Source: Nocardia amamiensis NBRC 102102 (GTDB taxonomy: Bacteria > Actinomycetota > Actinomycetes > Mycobacteriales > Mycobacteriaceae). Taken from it: a DNA stretch of 42,886 bases. The notes under the pieces are model-generated. The model saw only the letters and a program-made list of their open reading frames with translations, made no database searches and was not told the origin of the DNA. The first letter of the stretch is position 1. Every line of letters starts with the position of its first letter. This document shows positions 6,690 to 15,208 of the stretch, piece after piece. The position numbers were made by a program, and so were the translations under genes. The stretch lies in the NCBI RefSeq assembly GCF_001612745.1, contig NZ_BDBA01000113.1:1-42886 (forward strand). The letters run 5' to 3'.

Positions 6690-8591
6690 ATGAGCACAGC
6701 GAGTGAGCCGAGCCGCTTCATCGTCGCGGAGCACCAACGTGCCGCCGCCGCGCTGCCATCGGCCGACACCGCCGATCTGGCCGACGCGGAACGCGGGTTC
6801 ATCGCCGCGCTCGAGCCCGGCGTGGTGACCGCCGAAGACGGAACCGTCGTGTGGGACAACGACTCCTACGCCTTCCTGCGCGAACCCTGCCCGGCGTCGG
6901 TGCATCCCAGCCTCTGGCGGCAGTCCGGGCTGGTGGTGAAGCAGGGCTTGTTCGAGGTCACGGAGGGCACTTACCAGATCCGCGGGCTGGACATCTCCAA
7001 TATGACCCTGGTCGAAGGCAAAACCGGTGTCCTGGTGATCGATCCGCTGATCTCCGCGGAGACCGCGGCGGCCGGTCTCGCGCTCTACCGGGCACACCGC
7101 GGCGACCGTCCGGTGACCGGCCTGATCTACACCCATTCGCACGTTGACCATTTCGGCGGCGCGCTCGGTGTCACGACCGCCGACGATGCCGCCGAAGGCC
7201 GCTGTCCGGTGCTGGCGCCCGCGGGCTTCGTGGAACACGCTGTGGCCGAGAACATTTACGCGGGCACGGCGATGGCGCGTCGCGCGGGATACATGTACGG
7301 CGCTGTGCTGCCGCGCGGCCCGCTCGGCGCGGTCGGGGCGGGCCTCGGCCAGACCACCTCGGTCGGCACAGTCACATCGATAACTCCGACAGTCGTCATC
7401 ACCACGACCGGACAGGAGGAGACGGTCGACGGGATACGAATAGTCTTCCAGCTCACGCCCGGCACCGAAGCGCCCGCGGAGATGAACTTCTACTTCCCCG
7501 ACCGTCGCGCACTGTGCATGGCGGAGAACGCGACTCACACCATGCACAACGTGCTCACGCTGCGCGGCGCGCTGGTGCGCGACGCGCATGTCTGGGCGAA
7601 GTACCTGACCGAGGCGATCAATCTTTTCGCCCGCCGGTCCGACGTGGTCTTCGCGTCGCACAACTGGCCGACCTGGGGCACGTCGCGGCTTGTCGAGTTC
7701 CTTGCGCTGCAACGCGATCTGTACGGGTACCTGCACGACCAGACGGTGCGGCTGCTGAACCAGGGGTACGTCGGCGCGGAGATCGCCGAAATGTTGACGC
7801 TGCCACCGGCCGTCGAACAGGCGTGGCACACGCGCGGGTATTACGGATCGGTCAGTCACAACGTCAAGGCCATCTATCAGCGCTACATGGGCTGGTTCGA
7901 CGGCAACCCCGCGCATCTCTGGGAGCATCCGCCGGTCGAATCCGCGCGGCGGCACGTCGAATTCATGGGCGGCGCGGACGAAGTGCTGCGCAAGGCGAGG
8001 GTCTCCTACGACGCCGGGGACTACCGATGGGTGGCGCAGGTGCTCAACTACGTCATCTTCGCCGAGCCGGACCACGACGCTGCGAAAGAATTGCAGGCCA
8101 GCACCTTCGAGCAACTCGGCTATGGCGCGGAGAACGCGACCTGGCGCAATTTCTATCTCAGTGGAGCCTACGAGCTGCGCTACGGTTCGTTCGGGACGCC
8201 GACCAAGACCGAATCGCCGACCGTGGTCGCGACACTGACCGTCGACCAGATCTTCGACGCCTTGGCGTTGCGCGTCGACGGACCCAAGGCGTGGGACCAT
8301 CGGTTGGTGACGGATTGGATCCTCACCGACGAGGACCGCACCCATCGGCTCGAACTGCGCAATGGGCGCCTCACCCACTTCGATGCGGTCCCCGGTATGT
8401 CCCTTCCGGAACCTGACGCCACGTTCACCCTGACCAAGGCCACGCTGATCCGAGTGCTGCTGGCGGGCGAGGACTTCGGCGTCGCCGCGGCCGCGGGCGA
8501 CATCGTCATCGAGGGAGATGTCACCAAACTCGCCGAACTGGTGAACATCTTCGACGCGCCGGACCCCGATTTCGCCATCGTGACGCCGTGA
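6690..8591 (+). CDS. Class III alkyl/aryl sulfatase (SdsA1-like metallo-beta-lactamase fold)
   Basis: This 633-residue protein matches the SdsA1/BDS1 family, which hydrolyses primary alkyl sulfates such as dodecyl sulfate to an alcohol and sulfate using two zinc ions. The metal motif THSHVDHFGG gives His149, His151, Asp153 and His154. Downstream ligands are visible in MAENATHTMHN and FASHNWPTWG. The order is metallo-beta-lactamase domain, a helical dimerisation domain, and a C-terminal SCP-2-like domain (about residues 510-630). No signal peptide is seen, unlike the Pseudomonas enzyme, so it is probably cytoplasmic. The start at 6690 has GGAGG 6 bases upstream; ATG 6660 is an alternative. It may give surfactant resistance or supply sulfur. 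Confidence 0.92.
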   Translation: MSTASEPSRFIVAEHQRAAAALPSADTADLADAERGFIAALEPGVVTAEDGTVVWDNDSYAFLREPCPASVHPSLWRQSGLVVKQGLFEVTEGTYQIRGLDISNMTLVEGKTGVLVIDPLISAETAAAGLALYRAHRGDRPVTGLIYTHSHVDHFGGALGVTTADDAAEGRCPVLAPAGFVEHAVAENIYAGTAMARRAGYMYGAVLPRGPLGAVGAGLGQTTSVGTVTSITPTVVITTTGQEETVDGIRIVFQLTPGTEAPAEMNFYFPDRRALCMAENATHTMHNVLTLRGALVRDAHVWAKYLTEAINLFARRSDVVFASHNWPTWGTSRLVEFLALQRDLYGYLHDQTVRLLNQGYVGAEIAEMLTLPPAVEQAWHTRGYYGSVSHNVKAIYQRYMGWFDGNPAHLWEHPPVESARRHVEFMGGADEVLRKARVSYDAGDYRWVAQVLNYVIFAEPDHDAAKELQASTFEQLGYGAENATWRNFYLSGAYELRYGSFGTPTKTESPTVVATLTVDQIFDALALRVDGPKAWDHRLVTDWILTDEDRTHRLELRNGRLTHFDAVPGMSLPEPDATFTLTKATLIRVLLAGEDFGVAAAAGDIVIEGDVTKLAELVNIFDAPDPDFAIVTP

Positions 8592-8679
8592 TCGCCAGGG
8601 GCGATAGCGGCGTGTGCCCGATGTCGTTGCCCCGGTCGGAGCATTGCTCGGCCGCATTCGAGGCCGTTGCCGACCGCGC

Positions 8680-9198
8680 TCAGACCGATGTCGGCAACGC
8701 CGCGATGTATTTGCCCGCGACGAAGCGCTGGATGAGCCGCACAGCCGGTCCACCGAGTCGCGTGTACCAGGCTGCGGGACGGGAGAACGCGATGACCAGC
8801 CCGTACACGGTTTCGTCGCCCGAGTCGTATTCGACCGCGAACAGTTCCTCGCCCGCCTCCGGATGCCCCGGCAATGTGCCGTACGCGAACCCTCGCCGGT
8901 CCGGTTCATCGAGCACGTACACCACGCGGCACGGCGCGGTGATCGCCACCGGACCGGCCCCGAGCCGTACGGTGATGGCGCTGCCAGGCTCGGCCGTCGG
9001 AGTGTCGGCGTATTGGAAGATCCCGGTGCCCTTCTGCATTCGATAGGCCAGGATCTCCGCGCCGACGTGCTCGAACAATGCGCGGCCCCGGCCGATCGGA
9101 CGCCGCAGCCGGAATCGGTGATACCCCTCCGGCAGCACACCCTTGGTCGCTCCCACCTCGCGATACGTGAACGGTGGCCGGCCGAGCACATCCTCCAT
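8680..9198 (-). CDS. DUF1990 family protein
   Basis: This 172-residue protein matches the DUF1990 family of plants and actinobacteria, whose function is unknown. Typical family features are the N-terminal PFTYREVGATKG, the central HVGAEILAYRMQKGTGIFQY and the C-terminal EEFAVEYDSGDETVYGLVIA-like block with FSRPAAWYTRLGGPAVRL. The start at 9198 (MEDVLGRPPFTYREVG) is chosen because family members begin close to the PFTY motif; the in-frame ATG at 9249 would add a basic, unlikely extension. It is convergent with the sulfatase gene. Confidence 0.85.
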   Translation of the reverse strand: MEDVLGRPPFTYREVGATKGVLPEGYHRFRLRRPIGRGRALFEHVGAEILAYRMQKGTGIFQYADTPTAEPGSAITVRLGAGPVAITAPCRVVYVLDEPDRRGFAYGTLPGHPEAGEELFAVEYDSGDETVYGLVIAFSRPAAWYTRLGGPAVRLIQRFVAGKYIAALPTSV

Positions 9199-9385
9199 AC
9201 GTCGATCTTCACCTCCCACGGTGTGGCGCCGCCACTGCTCACCTCGCACCGGCGATTCGCGGCTTTCCCTCGGCGGCGACGCGGCCTCTCCGCGATGGTG
9301 TTCGACGCGGCGGTCGGCGCGCTCGTGCGCTCACCGGCGGGCTTGGCCCGGTGCTGCCTGAGCGCGACGCCCCGGTTTACTGCGA

Positions 9386-10007
9386 TCACAGCGGTTGCGG
9401 TCTGCTGACCCCCTCGCGCCCGGGTTCGTCCCGAAAGCCATCGACCGCTCGTGGACGGCGACGCGACCCCGCGCGAGCCCACCGGTTTGAGCCGCATCGG
9501 AGTGAGATGGAGCAGTCCGAGCGGGTCCAGATACTCGCGCGCGCGGCGCCCACTGCCCTCGGTGCGCGCTCCCCAGTGCAGGCACGGCGTCGCGCACCCC
9601 GGGTGACCGGACTCCAACGTGCCGATTCTGGTGCCGCGCCCGACTCGCCTGCCCACGGTGACCTCGGCGCGGACCGGCTCGTAGGTCGTGCGAAGCCCGC
9701 CGGGATGATCAATCGACACGACCGGCTTGCCGGCCACCGCTCCCGCGAACATCACTATCCCTTCTCCCGCAGCGAGCACGGCCTGCCCCTCGGCTCCGGC
9801 CAGGTCGACCCCGCGATGTCCGGGCAGCCAGTTGTGCGCGGGCTTGTCGAAGCGTCGCACCACCGCGGGCCGCGGTTGCAGCGGCCAGACGAACCGGCTC
9901 TCGGGTGCCGCGGCGGCCATCGGCTCCATCGACACGACCGCGACGACGCCGAACCCCAGTACCCACGCGAGATGTCGATGTACCCGCGTGCCGCTCGACG
10001 GAGTCAT
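9386..10007 (-). CDS. M23 family metallopeptidase; 3' end unresolved, likely frameshift
   Basis: From ATG 10007, which overlaps the upstream stop as ATGA, the product has a signal peptide (VLGFGVVAVVSMEPMAAAAP) and a LytM/M23 domain that cuts peptidoglycan cross-bridges. Zinc ligands are seen in HRGVDLAG (His65, Asp68) and CLHWG (His144). The usual HxH is CxH here, so the first catalytic histidine is replaced. Homology runs to YLDPLGLLHLTPMRLKPVG, ending at about 9477. After that the frame stays open with no stop until 5007, through sequence that codes for other genes. The next stop in another frame is at 9386, used here as a provisional end. A small indel or a lost stop codon near 9470 is likely. 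Orthologues sit next to rpsB in mycobacteria. Confidence 0.65.
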
Positions 10008-10315
10008 CGGAGCGAGACCGTCGAGGGCACCGCTTGAGCTGTGCATGCGGATTCGGGCTGCTCACACGAGGACACCCCGGACAACGCAGAGCTGGGTCCA
10101 AGATGGTCGTCCTCGGTCCCCGCGTCGGATTGCCGGAACCGGAACGGCGCACGACGCAGCAGTTCGGAAACGGATGGGAGGCAGACGGAACCCGCACACG
10201 CCCCGAGTGCGCGTTCCGCCACGTGTGGATCGGCCGCGGCCGGTGGCGCGGAGAAGACGCCCAGACCGAACAACAGCGGAATGAGCAACGTCGTCGTCGT
10301 GGAGATCGGTTTCAT
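10004..10315 (-). CDS. Small secreted hypothetical protein upstream of M23 peptidase
   Basis: This 103-residue product begins with a signal peptide (MKPISTTTTLLIPLLFGLGV, cleavage near AAA-DP). The mature part is polar and carries four cysteines (GACAGSVC, SSCEQ and SAC) that could form two disulfides. GGAG lies about 5 bases before the ATG. Its stop overlaps the start of the M23 peptidase gene (ATGA, 10004-10007), so the two are translated together and the small protein may act with or on the peptidase; that is inference. No known family is recognised. Confidence 0.6.
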   Translation of the reverse strand: MKPISTTTTLLIPLLFGLGVFSAPPAAADPHVAERALGACAGSVCLPSVSELLRRAPFRFRQSDAGTEDDHLGPSSALSGVSSCEQPESACTAQAVPSTVSLR

Positions 10316-10694
10316 GCCTCCACTCTCCTGTGGCGCAGACGCCTCGCAGCGGCTGAACCACAGAATGTGGATAACCTCCTCGACTGTGAAAAATCAGTGT
10401 TCCACCTGGTCACGGCTTCGGATCCGGCCGATTTAGGTCTGGCCGCCCCCAGGCCGTAAACTGATCGAGCGGTCTGTGCGTGCACGGACCGACTTCGCGC
10501 GCCACCCGTGCTTGTTCGTAACGGCGCTGTTCGATCGAGCTCAACAGCTTTTTGGGTTCGCGGCAGCGTGTTCGGAACAGGGAATCGCCGGCTGGTCCCA
10601 ACCCTCGCGGTCGGGTCCGACGATTCGGCGGCGCCAGGGCAGCGGATCGCCGATTCGCTGCGTCAACCGGCAACGAAAGAGAGATACGAGAGCC
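10316..10694 (+). promoter_or_regulatory. Promoter and long 5' leader of rpsB
   Basis: No gene is seen in these 379 bases. A likely rpsB promoter is TAAACT at 10457-10462 with a weak -35 (TTTAGG, 10432-10437). This would give a leader of about 225 bases, long enough for autoregulation by S2, as known in other bacteria. The leader holds short inverted repeats, such as TGTTC-G-GAACA near 10570. The left end should also hold the minus-strand promoter of the secreted protein gene at 10315. All of this is inferred from position. Confidence 0.4.
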
Positions 10695-11507
10695 ATGGCT
10701 GTCGTAACCATGAAGCAGCTGCTCGACAGCGGCGCACACTTCGGGCACCAGACGCGGCGCTGGAACCCGAAGATGAAGCGGTTCATCTTCACCGACCGCA
10801 ACGGCATCTACATCATCGACCTGCAGCAGACGCTGACCTACATCGACAAGGCCTACGAGTTCGTCAAGGAGACCGTCGCCCACGGTGGCACTGTCCTCTT
10901 CGTCGGCACCAAGAAGCAGGCCCAGGAGTCGATCGCGGCCGAGGCGACGCGCGTCGGGATGCCCTACGTCAACCAGCGCTGGCTGGGTGGCATGCTCACC
11001 AACTTCTCCACCGTGCACAAGCGTCTGCAGCGCCTCAAGGAGCTCGAGGCCATGGAGCAGACCGGTGGTTTCGAGGGTCGCACCAAGAAGGAAATCCTCA
11101 TGCTGACGCGTGAGATGAACAAGCTGGAGCGCACCCTCGGCGGCATCCGCGACATGCAGAAGGTGCCCTCGGCCATCTGGGTCGTCGACACCAACAAGGA
11201 GCACATCGCCGTCGGCGAGGCGCGCAAGCTGAACATCCCGGTCATCGCGATCCTGGACACCAACTGCGACCCCGACCTGGTCGACTACCCGATCCCGGGC
11301 AACGACGACGCGATCCGCTCCGCCGCCCTGCTCACCAAGGTCGTCGCCTCCGCGGTGGCCGAGGGCGTGCAGGCGCGCGCCGGTCTGTCCACGGGCGACG
11401 AGAAGCCCGAGGCGGGCGCCGGCGAGCCGCTGGCCGAGTGGGAGCAGGAACTGCTCGCGCAGGCCGCACCCGGTGCCGAGGCCGCCGAGTCCTCGGCCGA
11501 GGCCTGA
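10695..11507 (+). CDS. rpsB: 30S ribosomal protein S2
   Basis: This 270-residue protein is S2 of the small ribosomal subunit. The N-terminal MAVVTMKQLLDSGAHFGHQT and the central KVPSAIWVVDTNKEHIAVGE are diagnostic. S2 assembles late on the 30S head-body junction and is needed to recruit S1 or the mRNA. The C-terminus has the Ala/Glu-rich tail typical of actinobacteria. The start at 10695 follows a purine-rich GAGAGATACGAGAG. tsf follows after 172 bases, the usual pairing, but a strong hairpin separates the two genes. Confidence 0.98.
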   Translation: MAVVTMKQLLDSGAHFGHQTRRWNPKMKRFIFTDRNGIYIIDLQQTLTYIDKAYEFVKETVAHGGTVLFVGTKKQAQESIAAEATRVGMPYVNQRWLGGMLTNFSTVHKRLQRLKELEAMEQTGGFEGRTKKEILMLTREMNKLERTLGGIRDMQKVPSAIWVVDTNKEHIAVGEARKLNIPVIAILDTNCDPDLVDYPIPGNDDAIRSAALLTKVVASAVAEGVQARAGLSTGDEKPEAGAGEPLAEWEQELLAQAAPGAEAAESSAEA

Positions 11508-11526
11508 GACTCGTCACCGCCGCGGC

Positions 11527-11586
11527 CTGAGCGACGGTCCCGGAGGCGGTAGCCTGCGTGACCACGGAGGGGCCCGCGAAGGGCGC
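11527..11586 (+). repeat. Dispersed intergenic repeat, copy A
   Basis: TGAGCG, then CCCGGAGGCGGTAGC and TGCGTGACC, then CGCGAAGGGCGC. The same order of motifs occurs at 14099-14147 (copy B, with an 11-12 base deletion in the middle) and, more diverged, at 34100-34156 (copy C). Copies A and B share the 15-mer CCCGGAGGCGGTAGC exactly. All three copies lie between genes. Confidence 0.6.
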
Positions 11587-11604
11587 AATTCAGACACTGT
11601 TTCG

Positions 11605-11640
11605 GCGGCGATCACGAGCGAGTGCCATCGTGATCGCCGC
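11605..11640 (+). terminator. Perfect 13-bp hairpin between rpsB and tsf
   Basis: GCGGCGATCACGA (11605-11617) pairs exactly with TCGTGATCGCCGC (11628-11640) around a 10-base loop. No T-run follows. It ends about 22 bases before the tsf ribosome binding site. It could be a partial terminator or attenuator that sets the S2 to EF-Ts ratio, or a processing site. The structure is certain from sequence; the function is inferred. Confidence 0.6.
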
Positions 11641-11679
11641 TACCAGAAACTCACACTTCCCAAAGGAGGCTCGCCGAGA

Positions 11680-12504
11680 ATGGCGAACTACACCGCTGCC
11701 GATGTGAAGCGGCTCCGGGAGCTGACCGGCTCCGGCATGATGGACTGCAAGAATGCGCTGGCCGAGACCGACGGTGACTTCGACAAGGCCGTCGAACTGC
11801 TGCGCATCAAGGGCGCCAAGGACGTCGGCAAGCGTGCCGAGCGGACCACCGCCGAAGGCCTCGTCGCCGCCAAAGAAGGCGTCATGGTCGAGATCAACTC
11901 CGAGACCGACTTCGTCGCGAAGAACGCGGAGTTCCAGCAGCTGGCCGAGCAGGTCGTCGCTGTGGCGGCGGCCGCCAAGCCCGCCGACCTGGAAACGCTG
12001 AAGGCGCTGGACCTGGGCGGCAAGACCGTCGACGAGGCCGTGCAGGCGCTCGCCGCGAAGATCGGCGAGAAGCTCGAGCTGCGCCGGGTGATCTCGCTGA
12101 ACGGCCCGGTCGCCACCTACCTGCACAAGCGTGCCTCGGACCTGCCGCCCGCCGTCGGCGTGCTGGTCGAGTACACCGGTGAGGGCGAGGCCGCGGCCGA
12201 GGCCGCCCGCGCCGCCGCCATGCAGGTCGCCGCGCTCAAGGCCAAGTACGTGACCCGCGACGAGGTTCCGGCCGACCTGGTGGAGAACGAGCGCCGCATC
12301 GCCGAGCAGACCGCTCGCGAGGAGGGCAAGCCCGAGGCCGCGCTGCCGAAGATCACCGAGGGCCGCGTGAACGGATTCTTCAAGGACGTCGTGCTGCTGG
12401 AGCAGCCGTCGGTCACCGATTCCAAGAAGACCGTCAAGGCGCTGCTGGACGAGGCCGGTGTCACCGTCACCCGCTTCGCCCGCTTCGAGGTCGGCGCGAA
12501 CTGA
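11680..12504 (+). CDS. tsf: Translation elongation factor Ts
   Basis: This 274-residue protein is EF-Ts, the nucleotide exchange factor that recharges EF-Tu with GTP. The N-terminal UBA-like domain (MANYTAADVKRLRELTGSGM then MDCKNALAETDGDFDKAVE) and the TDFVAKN motif in the core domain are diagnostic. The start has an excellent ribosome binding site, AAAGGAGG at 11662-11669. A strong terminator hairpin lies just after the stop (12526-12566), which closes the rpsB-tsf unit. Confidence 0.98.
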   Translation: MANYTAADVKRLRELTGSGMMDCKNALAETDGDFDKAVELLRIKGAKDVGKRAERTTAEGLVAAKEGVMVEINSETDFVAKNAEFQQLAEQVVAVAAAAKPADLETLKALDLGGKTVDEAVQALAAKIGEKLELRRVISLNGPVATYLHKRASDLPPAVGVLVEYTGEGEAAAEAARAAAMQVAALKAKYVTRDEVPADLVENERRIAEQTAREEGKPEAALPKITEGRVNGFFKDVVLLEQPSVTDSKKTVKALLDEAGVTVTRFARFEVGAN

Positions 12505-12525
12505 TCGCCGCACCCCCAGCGTGCA

Positions 12526-12566
12526 GGCCCCCCGTCGACCGTGTGAACGCCGGTTGACGGGGGGCC
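12526..12566 (+). terminator. Rho-independent-type terminator after tsf
   Basis: A 15-base stem (GGCCCCCCGTCGACC at 12526-12540 and GGTTGACGGGGGGCC at 12552-12566, one G-T pair) closes an 11-base loop and is followed by TTCT. It is strong for a high-GC genome although the T-tract is short. Confidence 0.8.
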
Positions 12567-12695
12567 TTCTGCTGCCGCTCGATCCGAATAGGGCAGGATA
12601 GGTGCGGCTCCGCTTTGTTCTATGTCACAGGCGCCTGCCGTGCGCACCACTCGCCGGAAGAACGACAATCCACCGCCGAAGGAGACTGGAGACCC

Positions 12696-13424
12696 ATGAC
12701 GGACCCGGGGACCGACCGCCCAGGATATCGCCGGGTGCTGCTCAAACTGGGCGGTGAGATGTTCGGTGGAGGCAAGGTCGGGCTGGACCCGGACGTGGTG
12801 CAGACCGTCGCCGAGCAGATCGCCGAGGTGGTCGCGACGGGGGTCCAGGTGGCCGTGGTGATCGGCGGCGGGAACTTCTTCCGCGGCGCCGAGCTCGAGG
12901 AGCGCGGCATGGAGCGCGCCCGCTCCGACTACATGGGCATGCTCGGCACGGTCATGAACAGCCTTGCGCTGCAAGACTTTCTGCAGCAGCAGGGGGTGGA
13001 CACCCGGGTGCAGACCGCGATCACCATGGGACAGGTCGCCGAACCCTATCTCCCGCTGCGCGCCAAGCGGCACCTGGAGAAGGGGCGCGTGGTCATCTTC
13101 GGTGCAGGCATGGGCATGCCGTACTTCTCCACCGACACCACCGCCGCGCAGCGTGCCTTGGAGATCGGCGCGGACGTGGTCCTGATGGCCAAGGCGGTGG
13201 ACGGCGTGTTCACCGCGGACCCGCGGGTCGACGAGACCGCGACCATGTATACCGAGATCACGCACAAGGAGGTCATCGAGCGCGACCTCAAGGTCGCCGA
13301 CGCGACCGCCTTCAGCCTGTGCATGGACAACCAGATGCCGATTCTGGTGTTCAATTTGTTGACCAAGGGCAATATCGCCCGCGCGGTCGCCGGTGAGAAG
13401 ATCGGCACATTGGTTCGGTCCTGA
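12696..13424 (+). CDS. pyrH: UMP kinase
   Basis: This 242-residue enzyme phosphorylates UMP to UDP with ATP and belongs to the amino-acid-kinase fold; the bacterial form is hexameric. YRRVLLKLGGEMFGG holds the phosphate-binding loop, VVIGGGNFFRG the UMP/ATP site, and FGAGMGMPYFSTDT the conserved family block. The first 10 residues (MTDPGTDRPG) form a typical actinobacterial extension. GGAGA lies upstream of the ATG. frr follows after 50 bases and the two are normally cotranscribed. Confidence 0.97.
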   Translation: MTDPGTDRPGYRRVLLKLGGEMFGGGKVGLDPDVVQTVAEQIAEVVATGVQVAVVIGGGNFFRGAELEERGMERARSDYMGMLGTVMNSLALQDFLQQQGVDTRVQTAITMGQVAEPYLPLRAKRHLEKGRVVIFGAGMGMPYFSTDTTAAQRALEIGADVVLMAKAVDGVFTADPRVDETATMYTEITHKEVIERDLKVADATAFSLCMDNQMPILVFNLLTKGNIARAVAGEKIGTLVRS

Positions 13425-13474
13425 CACCCGCGGACCGCGGATCATGACATGACGACGCTGTGGAGGAAACGGTC

Positions 13475-14032
13475 GTGATTGAAGAAGCGCTCTTCGACGC
13501 CGAGGAGAAGATGGAGAAGGCCGTCTCGGTAGCGAAGGACGATCTCGGAACCATTCGCACCGGTCGGGCGAATCCGGGCATGTTCTCCCGGGTCGTTGTC
13601 GACTACTACGGTGCGCCGACCCCGATCACCCAGATGTCCAGCATCACGGTGCCGGAGCCGCGCATGGTCGTGATCAAACCCTACGAGGCGAACCAGCTCG
13701 GGCCGATCGAAACGGCGATCCGCAATTCGGACCTCGGTGTCAACCCGACCAACAACGGTGACATCATCCGGATCTCGGTGCCGCAGCTGACCGAGGAACG
13801 CCGCCGCGAACTAGCCAAGCAGGCCAAGGGCAAGGGCGAGGACGCCAAGGTCGCCATCCGCAATGTGCGCCGCAAGGCCATGGACGAGTTGGCGCGTATC
13901 CAGAAAGACGGCGAGGCGGGCGAGGACGAGGTCGGCCGCGCCGAGAAGGAACTCGACAAGACCACCGCCAAGTATGTCGGACAGGTCGATGAACTGGTGA
14001 AGCACAAGGAAGCCGAACTGCTCGAGGTCTGA
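13475..14032 (+). CDS. frr: Ribosome recycling factor
   Basis: This 185-residue protein splits post-termination ribosomes together with EF-G. The sequence IEEALFDAEEKMEKAVSVAK, then TIRTGRANPGMF near the N-terminus, and the C-terminal helix with DELVKHKEAELLEV are typical. The start is GTG at 13475, because GGAGGAAA at 13462-13469 gives a good ribosome binding site and known orthologues begin MIDEALFDAEEKMEKA; the GTG at 13460 would add five residues. It sits between pyrH and cdsA as in mycobacteria. Confidence 0.97.
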   Translation: MIEEALFDAEEKMEKAVSVAKDDLGTIRTGRANPGMFSRVVVDYYGAPTPITQMSSITVPEPRMVVIKPYEANQLGPIETAIRNSDLGVNPTNNGDIIRISVPQLTEERRRELAKQAKGKGEDAKVAIRNVRRKAMDELARIQKDGEAGEDEVGRAEKELDKTTAKYVGQVDELVKHKEAELLEV

Positions 14033-14098
14033 CGCCGACCGGGGGCAGGAGCCACCGGGCTGGTCCGGTCGGGGATGCCGCCCGGAGAACCAGCGGCA

Positions 14099-14147
14099 TG
14101 AGCGGCAGGCCCGGAGGCGGTAGCTTGCGTAACCGCGAAGGGCGCCG
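14099..14147 (+). repeat. Dispersed intergenic repeat, copy B
   Basis: TGAGCGGCAGG, CCCGGAGGCGGTAGC, TTGCGTAACC, then CGCGAAGGGCGC. It matches copy A (11527-11586) except for a short internal deletion, and the first half matches copy C (34100-34156). It lies between frr and cdsA. Confidence 0.6.
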
Positions 14148-14208
14148 GAACGCTGCCGGTGCGACACAGCGGAGGGCCCGCCAGGGCGGGGGATGAACGG
14201 AACGACGA

Positions 14209-15204
14209 GTGAGCGACGGGACAATCGTGGCCGAGAACGCCGCCGCGACCGGTGCGGCCGAGGAGCCGCCGGTGAACGGTAGAGCCGATGCGAGGCAAGT
14301 GCACGCGAACGATGCCGGCGTGTCCGAACCTCTAGCCACGTCCGAGGGCGATGCGGTCGCCGCCCATTCCGACCCGGCATCGAGCGGTTCGCGGGCGGGC
14401 CGTAATCTGCCTGCCGCGCTGAGCGTCGGCCTCGGGCTCGGCTTGTCGCTGATCGCGATCCTGCTGTTCGTGCCGAAGGTGTTCATCGGTGTCGCGGCGG
14501 CCGGAGTGGGCGTGGCGACCTGGGAGGTCGCCAAGCGTCTGCGGGAAGCGGACGTGCTCGTTCCCCGGGTTCCGCTGATCCTGGGTGGCCAGGCGGTGTT
14601 CTGGCTCGGCTGGCCATACGGTGCGAGCGGTGTCGCGGGCGCGTTCGCCGCCACCACACTGGTCTGCATGGTGTGGCGGTTGTTCGACCATGGTCTGCGC
14701 ACCGCGCCGCGAAACTTCTTACGTGACACCGCCATCACGGTCTTCACGCTGGCGTGGATCCCGCTGCTCGCCTCGTTCGCCACCCTGCTGCTGCTCGAGC
14801 CGGACGGCAACCTGCGGGTGCTGACCTTCATGATCCTGGTGGTCTGCTCCGATGTCGGCGGCTACGTGGCGGGCGTGCTGTTCGGCAAGCACCCGATGGT
14901 GCCCTCGATCAGCCCGAAGAAGTCGTGGGAAGGCTTCTGCGGCTCGCTGGTGTTCAGCGTGATCGGCGGTCTGCTGACGGTGACGCTGCTGCTGGAGGCC
15001 AACTCGATGATCGGCGTCGTGCTCGGCGTCGGCTTGGTGCTGGTGGCCACCTGCGGTGATCTCATCGAATCGCAGATCAAGCGGGAACTGGGCATCAAGG
15101 ACATGGGCACCCTGCTGCCGGGCCATGGCGGCATCATGGACCGCCTCGACTCCATGCTGCCTTCGGCGTTCGTTTCCTGGCTGGTGCTGTCCACCCTGCT
15201 CTGA
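14209..15204 (+). CDS. cdsA: Phosphatidate cytidylyltransferase (CDP-diacylglycerol synthase)
   Basis: This 331-residue membrane enzyme makes CDP-diacylglycerol from phosphatidic acid and CTP, the precursor of all phospholipids here including phosphatidylinositol. About eight transmembrane helices follow a disordered N-terminal extension of about 65 residues. The family signature is present near the C-terminus (IKDMGTLLPGHGGIMDRLDS), and SPKKSWEGFCGS is the second conserved block. The start is GTG at 14209 with only a weak GGAACGA upstream; GTG 14227 is another possibility. Gene order frr-cdsA-rlmN is conserved in the order. Confidence 0.96.
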   Translation: MSDGTIVAENAAATGAAEEPPVNGRADARQVHANDAGVSEPLATSEGDAVAAHSDPASSGSRAGRNLPAALSVGLGLGLSLIAILLFVPKVFIGVAAAGVGVATWEVAKRLREADVLVPRVPLILGGQAVFWLGWPYGASGVAGAFAATTLVCMVWRLFDHGLRTAPRNFLRDTAITVFTLAWIPLLASFATLLLLEPDGNLRVLTFMILVVCSDVGGYVAGVLFGKHPMVPSISPKKSWEGFCGSLVFSVIGGLLTVTLLLEANSMIGVVLGVGLVLVATCGDLIESQIKRELGIKDMGTLLPGHGGIMDRLDSMLPSAFVSWLVLSTLL

Positions 15205-15208
15205 GCGT

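Noticed and set aside
5007..9476. Long minus-strand open frame (about 1,490 codons) continuing from the M23 peptidase
   Set aside because: It is Arg-rich without domains and runs opposite to the clear DUF202 and sulfatase genes and through the DUF1990 gene in another frame; it is a high-GC shadow.
10316..10694. Riboswitch or tRNA in the rpsB leader
   Set aside because: No conserved riboswitch core or cloverleaf with a TTCRA arm was recognised; only short inverted repeats are visible.
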